A DNA stretch of 64,000 bases from UBA11524 sp963590165 (GCA_963590165.1 CAVANO010000031.1:51682-115681); one strand, 5' to 3'; counted from the stretch's first letter, positions 1-8,687 are shown. Numbers and translations: made by a program. Notes: a model not told the origin generated them from the letters alone.

Positions 1-158
1 ATGTTGAGGTTGTAGCCTTCCTCAAAGAGCTCTGTCTGGCTGTACGTCTTGGTTTCATCCGCCAAAGCCGTACCGGTTCCCATTGTGCCGACCGCAATCA
101 GCAGCGCCATCGCCGCCGAAGCAATCGACCGCAGGGTCTTTTTGCCGTGTTCCATCAT
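1..158 (-). CDS. Partial secreted protein, N-terminal end only
   Basis: The first 52 codons of a minus-strand gene run off the left edge. The start at 158 follows AAGGAGGT nine bases upstream; a second ATG follows directly. The peptide begins MMEHGKKTL, has a hydrophobic stretch (roughly residues 12-30, rich in Ala/Leu/Gly) and an Ala-x-Ala-like site before DETKTYS, so it is a Sec signal peptide and the product is exported. The visible mature part (about 18 residues) is too short to assign a family. I infer an extracellular or cell-wall protein. Confidence 0.75.
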   Translation of the reverse strand, partial: MMEHGKKTLRSIASAAMALLIAVGTMGTGTALADETKTYSQTELFEEGYNLN

Positions 159-231
159 ATTTCGGAACCTCCTTCTTTTGCTGCCAAGCCGATGCATCTT
201 GTCTGTGCGCATGGCTGTAGCTTATGGGTTT

Positions 232-237
232 ATTATA
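232..237 (-). promoter_or_regulatory. Putative -10 box for the partial left-edge gene
   Basis: TATAAT on the minus strand about 75 bp upstream of the secreted-protein start. No good -35 is present at 16-18 bp, so this is weak. I see nothing else in the 159-427 interval. Confidence 0.35.
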
Positions 238-429
238 GCCAACGTCAAATTGCATTGCATCAAAATCGGCGCATAAGGCACGTCCTGTGGAATGACAAGC
301 GTTATTTTCAGAAGAAGCGGATGCTGAAATGGAATCAATGGTCGTGCTTCGTCCGTTTATTCCATTCAAAAGTGGTGTTTATTTGACCATATGATGCATT
401 TTTCACAGTTTGTTTTCTCTTCATTTGCA

Positions 430-468
430 AAAAAGAAACCCTGCCTCAGCCGAAGCCAAGACAGGGTT
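430..468 (-). terminator. Rho-independent terminator after the AIM24-family gene
   Basis: On the minus strand AACCCTGTC pairs with GCAGGGTT around a 15-nt loop, followed by TCTTTTTT. It lies just downstream of the stop at 485. Confidence 0.85.
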
Positions 469-484
469 GGTTGAACAACGGAAA

Positions 485-1165
485 TTAGTTGCTGGAAGGA
501 ATGAACGGGCGAATCGAGCCTGCAACATGCGAAATGGGCATTGTCTGCAGCATAATCCGACCCGGACCATGCACGATGGTGTTGAAGAATCCTTCGCCGC
601 CGAACAGCTTGTTCTTGATTCCCGGCACGCTCACGATTTCCATCGAGCACGTGTCATCCATCGCCGCGAGATAGCCGGTGTCGATGACCATTGATTCGCC
701 GCTTCCGAGCTCATACTCCACCACAGAGCCGTCAATTTCGAGGAACGCAATGCCCTGACCGGACAGCTTCTGCATGATGAAGCCCTCGCCGCCGAAAAAG
801 CCTGCACCGAGCTTCTTCTGGAAGAAGATGGACAACTGCACGCCTTCCGTCGAGGCAAGGAAACCTGTTTTCTGCACGATGACGCTGTGACCGGGCTGAA
901 TTTCCACCGCGCGGATTTCGCCCGGGAAGCTGGATGCAAACGCGATCATCCCTGCGCCATTCTGTGCGGTATAGCGATTCTGGAACATCGATTCGCCGGA
1001 GAACATGCGCCCGAACGCGCCGCCGATGCCACCGTTTGCGTTCGTCTCCATCTTCATGTTCGGGGTCATCCAGCTCATGGCACCTTTTTCGGTAATCATC
1101 GCCTCTCGATTTTCAAGCGTGCAGATGACAACCGGCATATTGCCTCCCTTGATTTCGTACCGCAT
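485..1165 (-). CDS. AIM24 / TIGR00266 family protein
   Basis: A 226-residue protein with the glycine-rich beta architecture of the AIM24 family (TIGR00266), which in bacteria has no firm biochemical role. Visible signatures include repeated GGxG turns (NGGIGGAFGRMFSGES near residues 44-59, FGGEGF near residues 124-129 and again near 190-195) and a family-type opening that runs into a first beta strand. No signal peptide or membrane segment. Start chosen at 1165 because AGGAGGA lies seven bases upstream. It follows the pectinesterase gene by 63 bp and is the last gene before a strong terminator, so it is probably read with the radA operon, possibly also from an A/T-rich promoter-like stretch near 1185-1200. 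Confidence 0.85.
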   Translation of the reverse strand: MRYEIKGGNMPVVICTLENREAMITEKGAMSWMTPNMKMETNANGGIGGAFGRMFSGESMFQNRYTAQNGAGMIAFASSFPGEIRAVEIQPGHSVIVQKTGFLASTEGVQLSIFFQKKLGAGFFGGEGFIMQKLSGQGIAFLEIDGSVVEYELGSGESMVIDTGYLAAMDDTCSMEIVSVPGIKNKLFGGEGFFNTIVHGPGRIMLQTMPISHVAGSIRPFIPSSN

Positions 1166-1228
1166 ACAAAAATCCTCCTGTTCCTACCCTATTTTATATT
1201 CAAGCATACGGCGCATTGCCCCGCATGC

Positions 1229-2191
1229 TCAAATACCTGCCTTCATGAAGCGGTCAAACGTATAATTCGCCACTTCGTTCGCCGTCAGCTGATGTGCAAA
1301 GGAGGCAAGCTCGCCGCGGCTGCCGTCACCATAGCAGCCATACTCTGCATAAAAGCCGCTTTCGTGGAACTCCGGCTTGTTCCAATCGTACCAATGTGCC
1401 GGATGAATATGTGCGCCCAGCTCACAGCCAATCAGCACCGTCTTGGCAAAGTTCCGCCATGGTCTGCCGAGGTACACGAAACCGTCTTTCACTCCCTGCG
1501 AAAGGAATCGGCAGTGCATGAACACATAGCCAAACGCCTGTCCTTCCGGTGTAGATGCAGCGGTACAGTAACCCGGTGTCGGCTCATCCTGATTTTCTCG
1601 ACCGTCAATGCTGATGATATCGCATTCCTCGAACCATGCCGCTGCGCCGCCGAAGATGAAGTCAATGTCGCCGATCATACTGCAGTGGCGGTATACCTGG
1701 CGCTGCGGTGTGCGCGGCAGGTACTGCGTCGGACCAAGAAAGCCGTCCTTCTGCACCTCACGCGGCGGCAAAGGCGCGGTGAACAGCGTATCCTGCCGTG
1801 ATCGCAGCACGCAATCCGTACATTCAAAACCATCGCCATCCGCAAAGAGTGCAATCGCCTGCCCAACCCGTTCGCGCGGATAAGCGCTATTTTCGACCGT
1901 CAAGCCGTGCAGAGAGCAGTTTTTGCCAAGCATCAGCAACGTTGCCGTGCGGAACGTGCCGCGTTTCCGCCCTTCCGGCAGCATCTCGAACGCACCATCG
2001 TCCCACGTGATGACGGTCGAATCTGCATTTTCGCCGACAAGCGATGTGAAATTGCGGCATACAGCAAGCTTTTCACGGTAAATGCCCGGCGCAAAATGTA
2101 CGGTCACGGGCGTATCGTCCGCTGGAAGTGCATCAAGCACCGTCTGCACGGACGGCATGTCCGGCATTACGTAAACATGTTTGTCTGCCAT
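1229..2191 (-). CDS. Pectinesterase (carbohydrate esterase family 8)
   Basis: A 320-residue CE8 enzyme that removes methyl esters from pectin or oligogalacturonate. The CE8 landmarks occur in order: GIYREK (about residue 36), QAIALF (about 112), QDTLF with the first catalytic Asp (about 133), DFIFG with the nucleophile Asp (about 178), and LGRPW with the substrate Arg (about 243). There is no signal peptide, so it should act in the cytoplasm on imported methylated oligomers. The start at 2191 has GGAGGA nine bases upstream and is 3 bp from the stop of the PIN/TRAM gene, implying coupled translation. Finding a pectin enzyme behind radA and a PIN/TRAM gene is unusual. Confidence 0.92.
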   Translation of the reverse strand: MADKHVYVMPDMPSVQTVLDALPADDTPVTVHFAPGIYREKLAVCRNFTSLVGENADSTVITWDDGAFEMLPEGRKRGTFRTATLLMLGKNCSLHGLTVENSAYPRERVGQAIALFADGDGFECTDCVLRSRQDTLFTAPLPPREVQKDGFLGPTQYLPRTPQRQVYRHCSMIGDIDFIFGGAAAWFEECDIISIDGRENQDEPTPGYCTAASTPEGQAFGYVFMHCRFLSQGVKDGFVYLGRPWRNFAKTVLIGCELGAHIHPAHWYDWNKPEFHESGFYAEYGCYGDGSRGELASFAHQLTANEVANYTFDRFMKAGI

Positions 2192-2194
2192 GGC

Positions 2195-3295
2195 TTATTC
2201 CTCCGACTTCACGCGCGCGAATATCATCCGTCCGGCATTCGTCTGCAGAACACTGGTGACCTCAGCCTGAACGGTCTTTCCGACAAGCGTTCGTCCGCCT
2301 TCGACAACGACCATCGTACCGTCCTGCAGGTACGCTACGCCCTGATTCGCTTCACGCCCCGCCTTCACGATGTGCACCGTCATCGCATCACCCATCACGA
2401 CTGTCGGACGAAGCATGCACGCGAGGTCATTGAGGTTCAACACGCATACGCCGTTCTTTTCTGCAAGTTGCGCCGATGAGGAATCACACGTCACAAGTGC
2501 CGCGTGATATTTCTTCGCTTCGCCCATCAACGCATCATTCAGCGTGGTATCGGAAGACTGGCTGATGCGTTTGAGTCGTGATGTTTCCTCCAAACTGCGA
2601 ATGGTCTCCAGACCGCGTCTGCCGCGGATGCGCGATGCCTCCTCGTCCGATTCCGCCAGCCGTGCCAGTTCCCTTTCCACCTGTCCGGACAGCAGGATTG
2701 TCCCCTCGAGGAAACCTGCGCGGCAGACTTCCGCAATACGTCCGTCAATGAGCACGGTGTCATCAAGCAGTTTCGGCACAGCCGCCTTGATTTTGCGTTT
2801 CTTGAACGAGATGCTTTTTTTGCCGTGCGGCGTGAAGCGCATAAAGAAATGCTTGAAATCTGCGGCACGGCGCAAACCGAGCGTTGCACCCATCACTCCG
2901 AACACGAGAAACAGAATCGCGCACATCGCGACCGTGAACATGCTTGCACCCATCAGCATAACGAGTTGAGAGAGCAGCGCAGCAATAATCAATCCGCCAA
3001 CAAAACCGCTGATACTGCCAACAAGTTGCTCCGGCGTCATCTGATCCATCCGGTGCGCGGCGGCATTCGCCAAATGCGTGATGCCGTCAATGACGCGCGG
3101 TGCAATCAGGTAGGCAACTGTGCCCAGCAGAATCGCCAGCACCGCATACATCACCAGCAGCGCATCCACCGTCATCGGCGGCTGACCAGCCATGGAGTTG
3201 ACCTGCACGCAAACGTACGCCAGCACTGACCCGAGTCCTACGCCCAACACCGTCACCAGTGCACGCAGCAGTTTTTTGAGAAAATCCGATTTCAT
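2195..3295 (-). CDS. PIN/TRAM domain membrane protein, YacL-like
   Basis: A 366-residue protein with about four membrane helices (residues 10-32, 44-66, 93-116, 119-141), a cytoplasmic PIN nuclease fold (about 175-295) and a C-terminal TRAM RNA-binding domain (about 300-365). The PIN acidic residues are visible: Asp184 in LIDGR, Glu209, Asp254 and Asp271. This is the B. subtilis YacL architecture; the exact RNA target is not settled. It follows radA by 13 bp, as expected because yacL lies near radA in many Firmicutes. The start at 3295 is supported by CAGGAG six bases upstream. Confidence 0.92.
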   Translation of the reverse strand: MKSDFLKKLLRALVTVLGVGLGSVLAYVCVQVNSMAGQPPMTVDALLVMYAVLAILLGTVAYLIAPRVIDGITHLANAAAHRMDQMTPEQLVGSISGFVGGLIIAALLSQLVMLMGASMFTVAMCAILFLVFGVMGATLGLRRAADFKHFFMRFTPHGKKSISFKKRKIKAAVPKLLDDTVLIDGRIAEVCRAGFLEGTILLSGQVERELARLAESDEEASRIRGRRGLETIRSLEETSRLKRISQSSDTTLNDALMGEAKKYHAALVTCDSSSAQLAEKNGVCVLNLNDLACMLRPTVVMGDAMTVHIVKAGREANQGVAYLQDGTMVVVEGGRTLVGKTVQAEVTSVLQTNAGRMIFARVKSEE

Positions 3296-3308
3296 GCATT
3301 ACTCCTGT

Positions 3309-4676
3309 TCAAAATAAAACGCTGATCGCCTGCATCACCGTATCCACGCCCAGCAGCCGGACGCCCTCCGGCGCTTTCAGCCGCTTTTGATTTTCCTTAG
3401 GCAGCAGGATGGTCGTAAATCCCAGCCGCTGACACTCCGCAATCCGCCGATCGCACTGCGGAATCGCGCGCACCTCGCCGGCCAAACCGACCTCGCCCAT
3501 GACAGCAACTTCCGCGCCGATCGGTTCATCCTTGAGCGACGAAACGACCGCCATGCACAGCGCCAGATCCGCCGCCGGCTCCGACAGCTCCAAACCGCCG
3601 GCTACATTAATATATACGTCCTGATTATAGGTTTTCTGATTGGCACGTTTCTCCAGAACCGCCAGCAACAACGCCACGCGCCCGGCGTCTGCACCGCCGA
3701 CCGTCCTGCGCGGCGTGCCGAAATACGACATGCTTGCCAACGCCTGCACATCGCACAGCAGCGGGCGCGAGCCTTCCAGTCCGCAGAACACGACCGAGCC
3801 GCTTGCCCCTTTCGCGCGGTGGCTCAGCAGTTGTTCGGATGGGTTCGGCACAATCTGCATGCCCTGCTCAGTCATCTGGAATACGCCCAGCTCATTCACC
3901 GAGCCGAAACGGTTCTTGACGGCGCGCAGCAGCCTGTATTCCTGCTGACGGTCGCCCTCAAAGTACAGCACAACATCTACCATGTGTTCCAGCATCCGCG
4001 GACCCGCAATCGCCCCGTCCTTCGTGACGTGTCCAACAAGGAAAATCGCCGTGCCGCTCTCCTTGCACAGCCGCATAATCTGGCTTGTACACTCGCGGAT
4101 TTGGCTGACCGAGCCTGGGGCGCTCGCCATATCGGGGCGGTACATCGTCTGAATGGAGTCAATCACCGCGACATCAGGCGAAAGGCTCCGCAGTTTTTCT
4201 TCCACATTATCCAGCGCATTTTCCGGGAGAATATACAGCGTATCGGACTTCACATGCAGACGGTTCGCTCGTAGCTTCAACTGACGTGCTGATTCCTCGC
4301 CGCTGACATACAGCACACGCCTGCCGGATTTGCACAGATTTGAGCAGACCTGCAGCAGCAGCGTTGACTTGCCGATGCCTGGGTCGCCGCCGATGAGGAT
4401 CAGTGCCCCCTCGACAATGCCGCCGCCCAGCACGCGGTCAAGTTCACTGATGCCGGTAGATGAGCGAACCGCCACATCCTCCGGAATTTCCTTGAGCAGC
4501 ATGGCGGACGCGCCTGTGCCGGGACGCTGCTTTGCCGCCTTGACCGGTGCCGCAGCCATCACGGCAGCTGACTCCACCATCGTGTTCCACGCACCGCAGC
4601 CCGGGCAGCGCCCTACCCAGCGCGATGTTTCATAACCGCACGATGAACAGGCAAACAACGTCTTTTCCTTCGCCAT
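3309..4676 (-). CDS. radA: DNA repair protein RadA (Sms)
   Basis: A 455-residue RecA-family ATPase that promotes branch migration in homologous recombination. It has the N-terminal CxxC...CxxC zinc finger (CSSCG and CPGCG, residues 9-28), Walker A GGDPGIGKST (about 96), the RadA-specific KNRFG motif (about 265) and a C-terminal Lon-protease-like domain. An in-frame ATG lies 17 codons upstream, but GGAGGA sits five bases before the ATG at 4676 and MAKEKTLFAC is the family-typical opening, so I use 4676. It is the first gene of a minus-strand operon with the PIN/TRAM gene and a pectinesterase. An extended -10 lies about 30 bp upstream. Confidence 0.96.
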   Translation of the reverse strand: MAKEKTLFACSSCGYETSRWVGRCPGCGAWNTMVESAAVMAAAPVKAAKQRPGTGASAMLLKEIPEDVAVRSSTGISELDRVLGGGIVEGALILIGGDPGIGKSTLLLQVCSNLCKSGRRVLYVSGEESARQLKLRANRLHVKSDTLYILPENALDNVEEKLRSLSPDVAVIDSIQTMYRPDMASAPGSVSQIRECTSQIMRLCKESGTAIFLVGHVTKDGAIAGPRMLEHMVDVVLYFEGDRQQEYRLLRAVKNRFGSVNELGVFQMTEQGMQIVPNPSEQLLSHRAKGASGSVVFCGLEGSRPLLCDVQALASMSYFGTPRRTVGGADAGRVALLLAVLEKRANQKTYNQDVYINVAGGLELSEPAADLALCMAVVSSLKDEPIGAEVAVMGEVGLAGEVRAIPQCDRRIAECQRLGFTTILLPKENQKRLKAPEGVRLLGVDTVMQAISVLF

Positions 4677-4704
4677 AGCATCCTCCGAAATCTTCTTCAC
4701 AATC

Positions 4705-4713
4705 ATTATAACA
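4705..4713 (-). promoter_or_regulatory. Extended -10 promoter for the radA operon
   Basis: TGTTATAAT on the minus strand, about 30 bp upstream of the radA start codon. The -35 region is poor, which is common with TGn-extended -10 boxes. Confidence 0.6.
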
Positions 4714-4801
4714 CAACTTTTCCGCACATGGAAGATTTATTTCAACAGGTCACGCCACATCATGATTTCCTTTTTATTCCGCAAAAACAATATGCAAAGT
4801 A

Positions 4802-4830
4802 TTGACATCTATAAAAAAGACCTGTATAAT
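4802..4830 (+). promoter_or_regulatory. Perfect consensus sigma-A promoter
   Basis: TTGACA (4802-4807), a 17-bp spacer, then TATAAT (4825-4830). Transcription should start near 4837, at the 5' end of the structured RNA described next. Confidence 0.92.
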
Positions 4831-4836
4831 TATTTC

Positions 4837-5055
4837 AGGTTGATGGGCGCACGTTTGCGGACGGATGTTATATCCTCCCGAAGCAATAGAAGGGAGCTTT
4901 CCAAATGAATTTGAAACATGCGGGATTTCAGGACGATAGACAGATAACAGCCGTTATTCTGCCGCTTTGGGGTGTCCACCCCAATAAGCACATAATTCAA
5001 TAGGGCGTGTTTAACCTGCCATCAATTCGCAGGTTAGGCGCGCCTGTCTTTTTTT
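4837..5055 (+). ncRNA. Candidate structured non-coding RNA or leader
   Basis: About 219 nt between a perfect promoter and a strong intrinsic terminator, with no ORF. Visible helices: GGAT/AUCC (4863-4866 with 4872-4875), CUCCC/GGGAG (4875-4879 with 4892-4896), CAGAUAAC/GUUAUUCUG (4941-4948 with 4953-4961), GGGGU/ACCCC (4969-4973 with 4978-4982), and the terminator GGGCGUG-N3-AACCUGC with GCAGGUU-N3-CGCGCCU (5003-5045) before T7. The 5' end carries UUGAUGG (4840-4846), exactly complementary to CCAUCAA (5019-5025) in the terminator loop, so a pseudoknot is possible. Size and free-standing character fit abundant Firmicutes RNAs such as the raiA-motif RNA; a 6S RNA rod fits less well. Read-through into the secreted protein at 5098 would make it a leader. 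Family not established. Confidence 0.65.
5003..5055 (+). terminator. Terminator of the structured RNA
   Basis: A 14-bp two-part stem (GGGCGTG/CGCGCCT outside, AACCTGC/GCAGGTT inside) followed by GTC and seven T. Its loop is complementary to the RNA's own 5' end. Confidence 0.88.
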
Positions 5056-5097
5056 CAGCGTTTACTAATCGATATACTTATTAAAAAAGGAAATACG

Positions 5098-7287
5098 ATG
5101 AATAAGAAGCAGCTTCTTTCGGGCATTCTCGCGGTTATGCTCGCGGTTTGCCTGCCCGTCAGTGCTCTGGCGGATGCGTATGACATTTCCATCAGTGACG
5201 TTCACATCCATGCGAAGGAATCAACCCAGGAAGTCACCTGGAACGGCGAAACAAAGACGGATGACGCGCCTGTCATCACGCAGACTGACAATGCAACGGC
5301 AACGAACAACACCGTCACCATCACGGCGGACGAAAACGCGACGGCGAATGTCACCCTTGCCGGCGTGAACATCGAGGGCATCGACGAAGCAGCCGTCCTG
5401 ACCGATGGCGACGGCGATGTCAAAATCGAGCTGGATGGCGACAACACGCTCGTCGGCGGCGATGGCAGTGCAGCCCTGCAGAAGGAAAACGAGGGCACGC
5501 TGACGATTGCGGACGACAACAAGCGCGAAGGCACCCTTGATGCGACCGGCGGCGATGGCGGCGCGGGTATCGGCAGCGGTGAAGGCGAGTCCCTTTACCG
5601 TGTCACCATCACCGATACCGAAATTAAGGCAACCGGCGGCGACGGTGCGGCAGCCATCGGCAGCGGCGAAGGCGGCATCGTAGGCGAAATTATCATCGTT
5701 AACAGCGAGGTCACGGCAGTCGGCGGCGAAAATGCTTCGGCCATCGGCGGCGGTGACGGCGGTGATGCCACCCGCATTGAAATCACCAACAGTGAAGTCA
5801 ACGCAGCCGGCGGTGAAAATGCTTCAGCCATCGGCGGCGGCAATGAAGGTGAAGGCAGCGGTATTTTCATCACCAACAGTGAAGTCAACGCAACCGGCGG
5901 CAAAAATGGTTCAGCCATCGGCGGCGGCTATAATGATAGTGGTGATAATATTATTATCGTGGACAGCACCGTGACGGCAGAAGGCGGCTACAGCGCATCA
6001 GCCATCGGCGGCGGCGCATCCGGCAATGCCAGCAATATCCAAATTGCCAATAGCACCGTGACAGCTGACGGTGGCGACGGTGCATCCGCCATCGGCGGCG
6101 GCGCAAGCGGAAGCCTCAACGGCTTTACGGCCACGGACAGTCAAATCACCGCACAGGGCGGCGACGGCGGCGCGGCCATTGGCAGCGGTGCAAGCAGCGA
6201 TTATGCCAAGGACATCACCATCGACGGCGGTTATACCAACGCCATCGGCGGCGAGGGTGCATCGGCCATCGGCGGCGGCGAGTACAGCAAGGCTGATAAC
6301 GTCGTCATCACCGGCGATGCGCAGATTGTCGTGCAGGCTGGTGAACCGGATGAAGCAAATAACGTCGGCTCCGGCGCGCCCATCGGTAACGGCGGCAACA
6401 CTTCCGATGAGAACGCACCGGTCGACGGCACGCCTGTTACCCTGAAAACCGATGAAATGACCGAGGGCGGCTACATTGCCACCATCGATCCTAAAGCAGA
6501 TGGCATCACCACCCCGACCGACTTGCAGGTTGTCGGCGAAGACGGCAACCTCGAATCGACCGCGGAAGAACCCGTCTATATCCCAGCTCTTGCACCGACC
6601 TGCACTGAAGCCGGTCACACCGAGGGCTATTCCATCAACGGTCAGGAATACACGACCGAGATTGCGGCGCTGGGACATGAATTTACCGACTATGTAGCGG
6701 ATCAGAAGACGAATCCCACCGATCCTGCAACGAAGACAGCCAAGTGCAACCGCTGCGAAGCAACGGACACGATTGCTGATACGAGCAGCACACCTTCTGG
6801 CGGCGAAAGCGGTAAGCCGTCTGGCGGCGGCAAGCCCTCTGGTGGATTCCCCTCTGGCGGCGGTAAGCCCTCCGGCGGATTCCCGTCCGGCGGCGGATTC
6901 CCGTCCGGCGGTGGTTTCCCGTCTGGCGGCGGCAAGCCCTCCGGCGCACCTGACAGCGCATCCCTGTATCGCGTGACGACAAAGGACGATCAGGATCTCA
7001 CGCACGAGAGCGAAGCAGCTGACGGCGTCCTGACCATCACGGTCGATGACGATTTTGCCATCATGACCGGCACGCTTCAAAACATCAAGATTCTCTCCAA
7101 GATGAAGGAAGTCGAAACCGTCGTTTTCATCACGAAGGGTGCAACGACTACGTTCAAGATTGCGGATCTGCTGGCACTGGGTGAAACGTCCGATACATAC
7201 ACTCTGACGCATGACGGTGCGACCGTCACGTTCACCGTCGGCGAAAACAACACCGATGCAAGCGCAATCATCATTGGTTCGCTGTAA
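5098..7287 (+). CDS. Secreted glycine-rich repeat protein
   Basis: A 729-residue exported protein. Residues 1-26 are a signal peptide ending ALA-DA. Residues about 140-430 hold roughly ten imperfect repeats of 24-32 residues built on GGxxASAIGGG followed by an IxIxNSxVxAxGG strand, as expected of a right-handed beta-helix or solenoid. Residues about 500-565 carry a CTEAG...CNRCEA module seen in many clostridial secreted proteins. A linker (about 565-620) repeats SGGGKPSGGFP, and a C-terminal beta domain follows. No LPXTG or SLH anchor is visible. The start has AAAGGAAA about eight bases upstream. It may be transcribed by read-through of the RNA terminator. Function unknown; adhesion or a surface layer role is inference. 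Confidence 0.85.
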   Translation: MNKKQLLSGILAVMLAVCLPVSALADAYDISISDVHIHAKESTQEVTWNGETKTDDAPVITQTDNATATNNTVTITADENATANVTLAGVNIEGIDEAAVLTDGDGDVKIELDGDNTLVGGDGSAALQKENEGTLTIADDNKREGTLDATGGDGGAGIGSGEGESLYRVTITDTEIKATGGDGAAAIGSGEGGIVGEIIIVNSEVTAVGGENASAIGGGDGGDATRIEITNSEVNAAGGENASAIGGGNEGEGSGIFITNSEVNATGGKNGSAIGGGYNDSGDNIIIVDSTVTAEGGYSASAIGGGASGNASNIQIANSTVTADGGDGASAIGGGASGSLNGFTATDSQITAQGGDGGAAIGSGASSDYAKDITIDGGYTNAIGGEGASAIGGGEYSKADNVVITGDAQIVVQAGEPDEANNVGSGAPIGNGGNTSDENAPVDGTPVTLKTDEMTEGGYIATIDPKADGITTPTDLQVVGEDGNLESTAEEPVYIPALAPTCTEAGHTEGYSINGQEYTTEIAALGHEFTDYVADQKTNPTDPATKTAKCNRCEATDTIADTSSTPSGGESGKPSGGGKPSGGFPSGGGKPSGGFPSGGGFPSGGGFPSGGGKPSGAPDSASLYRVTTKDDQDLTHESEAADGVLTITVDDDFAIMTGTLQNIKILSKMKEVETVVFITKGATTTFKIADLLALGETSDTYTLTHDGATVTFTVGENNTDASAIIIGSL
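5560..6290 (+). repeat. In-gene tandem repeats encoding GGxxASAIGGG units
   Basis: GCCATCGGCGGCGG-like blocks recur about every 75-95 bp. The repeats are coding and in frame; variation in the connecting segments (a short DNA insert with TAATGATAGTGG near 5931) suggests unit-level divergence. Confidence 0.85.
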
Positions 7288-7302
7288 TCAAATAGGAACG
7301 GC

Positions 7303-7341
7303 TGCCCCTATGCAGGTTTGCGCCTGTGTAGGGGCATTTTT
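7303..7341 (+). terminator. Terminator after the repeat protein
   Basis: TGCCCCTATGCAGG pairs with CCTGTGTAGGGGCA around a six-base loop, then five T. Confidence 0.93.
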
Positions 7342-7412
7342 CGTGCTGCAAGAGGATTCTGCCGCCTTCCTATCGAACATCTTACCATATCCGAGTTTGG
7401 AGGAACAACCAT

Positions 7413-8687
7413 ATGAACAAATGCATCCCGACAAAGCAGCAGCTTGCCTTTCTCGACTGGGAATTCGGCGCATTTTTCCATTTCGGCATCCGCAGTTTCT
7501 TCCTCGGTCACCGCGACTGGGACAACAAGCCCATGCCTGCAGATGCGTTCAACCCGGAATCGCTGGACTGCAATCAATGGATTTCGACCGTGAAGGCAGC
7601 GGGCGCGAAATACGCCATCCTCGTGTGCAAGCATCATGATGGTTTCGCAAACTGGCCGAGCCGCTTCTCCGATTACGGTGTCGCACAATCGCCGTGGCAA
7701 AACGGTCAGGGCGATGTCGTTTGCGAATTTGTCAATGCATGCCGCCGATATGACATGAAAGTCGGCCTGTACTACTCCCCAGCCCAATGGGGCGGCACCG
7801 TGCGCTTTGAGGACGACCGTGCATATGACGATTACTTCATCAACCAAATCACTGAGCTGCTGACGAATTACGGCAAAATCGACTACCTGTGGTTCGACGG
7901 CTGCGGCTCTGAAAATCATACCTACGACCGTGCACGCATCATCACCGCCATCCGTACGCTTCAGCCGGACATCCTGCTCTTCGAGCTGTGGGATCCCGAC
8001 ACTCGCTGGGTCGGCAATGAAGACGGTTATGCTGACCTCGACAATCCCAATACGCGGCAATCGCTCGACTTCTCCATGAAAGCAGACGGACAGCGTGTGC
8101 TGGCGGAATCGCGTTTCCTGCCTGCAGAATGTGACTGCATGCTGCGTAACACGTGGTTCGACTGCGAGCTGAACGAAGATACCATCAAAACGACAGACGA
8201 GTTGCTCGGCATGTACGAGATGAGCGTCGGGCGCGGCGCGAATTTCTTGCTGAATATCGGTCCGAACCGCCATGGGCTGCTCAATGATGCAGACGTGCGC
8301 CGCATGACAGAATTCGGCGAGGCACTGCGTATGCGTTACGGTTACCCAATCGAGTCATTCGGTAAAATGCGGCAGGAGTCGGAGAGCGTTTGGACAATTC
8401 AGCTGTCAGACTTTCATGCAGAATGGGACATACCATGCAGCTATGTTGCCGTCAACCGCCTGATCATCGAGGAAGATCTGACCAATGGCGAATCCGTACG
8501 CGAATTCGAGGTTTGGGCAAGCCTGCCGGGTTACACTTCAAAGGAAATCTGTCTATATCGCGGACGTACCATCGGGCACAAGGCGATTTGCGTTTTCCCG
8601 ACCATGCGCACAGGCCGGCTCGCTGTCCGCGTACTGCAATCGGACGGCGCCTGCCGTCTGAAAAACATACGCGCCTTTTTCAGTTAA
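7413..8687 (+). CDS. GH29 alpha-L-fucosidase, short cytoplasmic form
   Basis: A 424-residue glycoside hydrolase family 29 enzyme. The GH29 core is recognisable: EFGAFFHFGI (residues 17-26), CKHHDGF (72-78), VGLYYSP (117-123) and YLWFDG with the likely nucleophile Asp162. The protein has no signal peptide, so it should cleave terminal fucose from imported oligosaccharides. A C-terminal beta-sandwich-like part follows the barrel. Start chosen for GGAGG nine bases upstream. It precedes two sugar permeases by 200 bp and is probably part of the same utilisation locus, though the permeases have their own promoter. Confidence 0.9.
   Translation: MNKCIPTKQQLAFLDWEFGAFFHFGIRSFFLGHRDWDNKPMPADAFNPESLDCNQWISTVKAAGAKYAILVCKHHDGFANWPSRFSDYGVAQSPWQNGQGDVVCEFVNACRRYDMKVGLYYSPAQWGGTVRFEDDRAYDDYFINQITELLTNYGKIDYLWFDGCGSENHTYDRARIITAIRTLQPDILLFELWDPDTRWVGNEDGYADLDNPNTRQSLDFSMKADGQRVLAESRFLPAECDCMLRNTWFDCELNEDTIKTTDELLGMYEMSVGRGANFLLNIGPNRHGLLNDADVRRMTEFGEALRMRYGYPIESFGKMRQESESVWTIQLSDFHAEWDIPCSYVAVNRLIIEEDLTNGESVREFEVWASLPGYTSKEICLYRGRTIGHKAICVFPTMRTGRLAVRVLQSDGACRLKNIRAFFS

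Noticed and set aside
4837..5055. 6S RNA as the identity of the structured RNA
   Set aside because: 6S RNA is one long rod with a central bubble; here several independent stem-loops are seen, so 6S is less likely though not excluded.
5560..6290. Possible CRISPR array in the repeat protein gene
   Set aside because: Repeats are imperfect, in frame and code for GGxxASAIGGG units; no spacer pattern and no cas genes.
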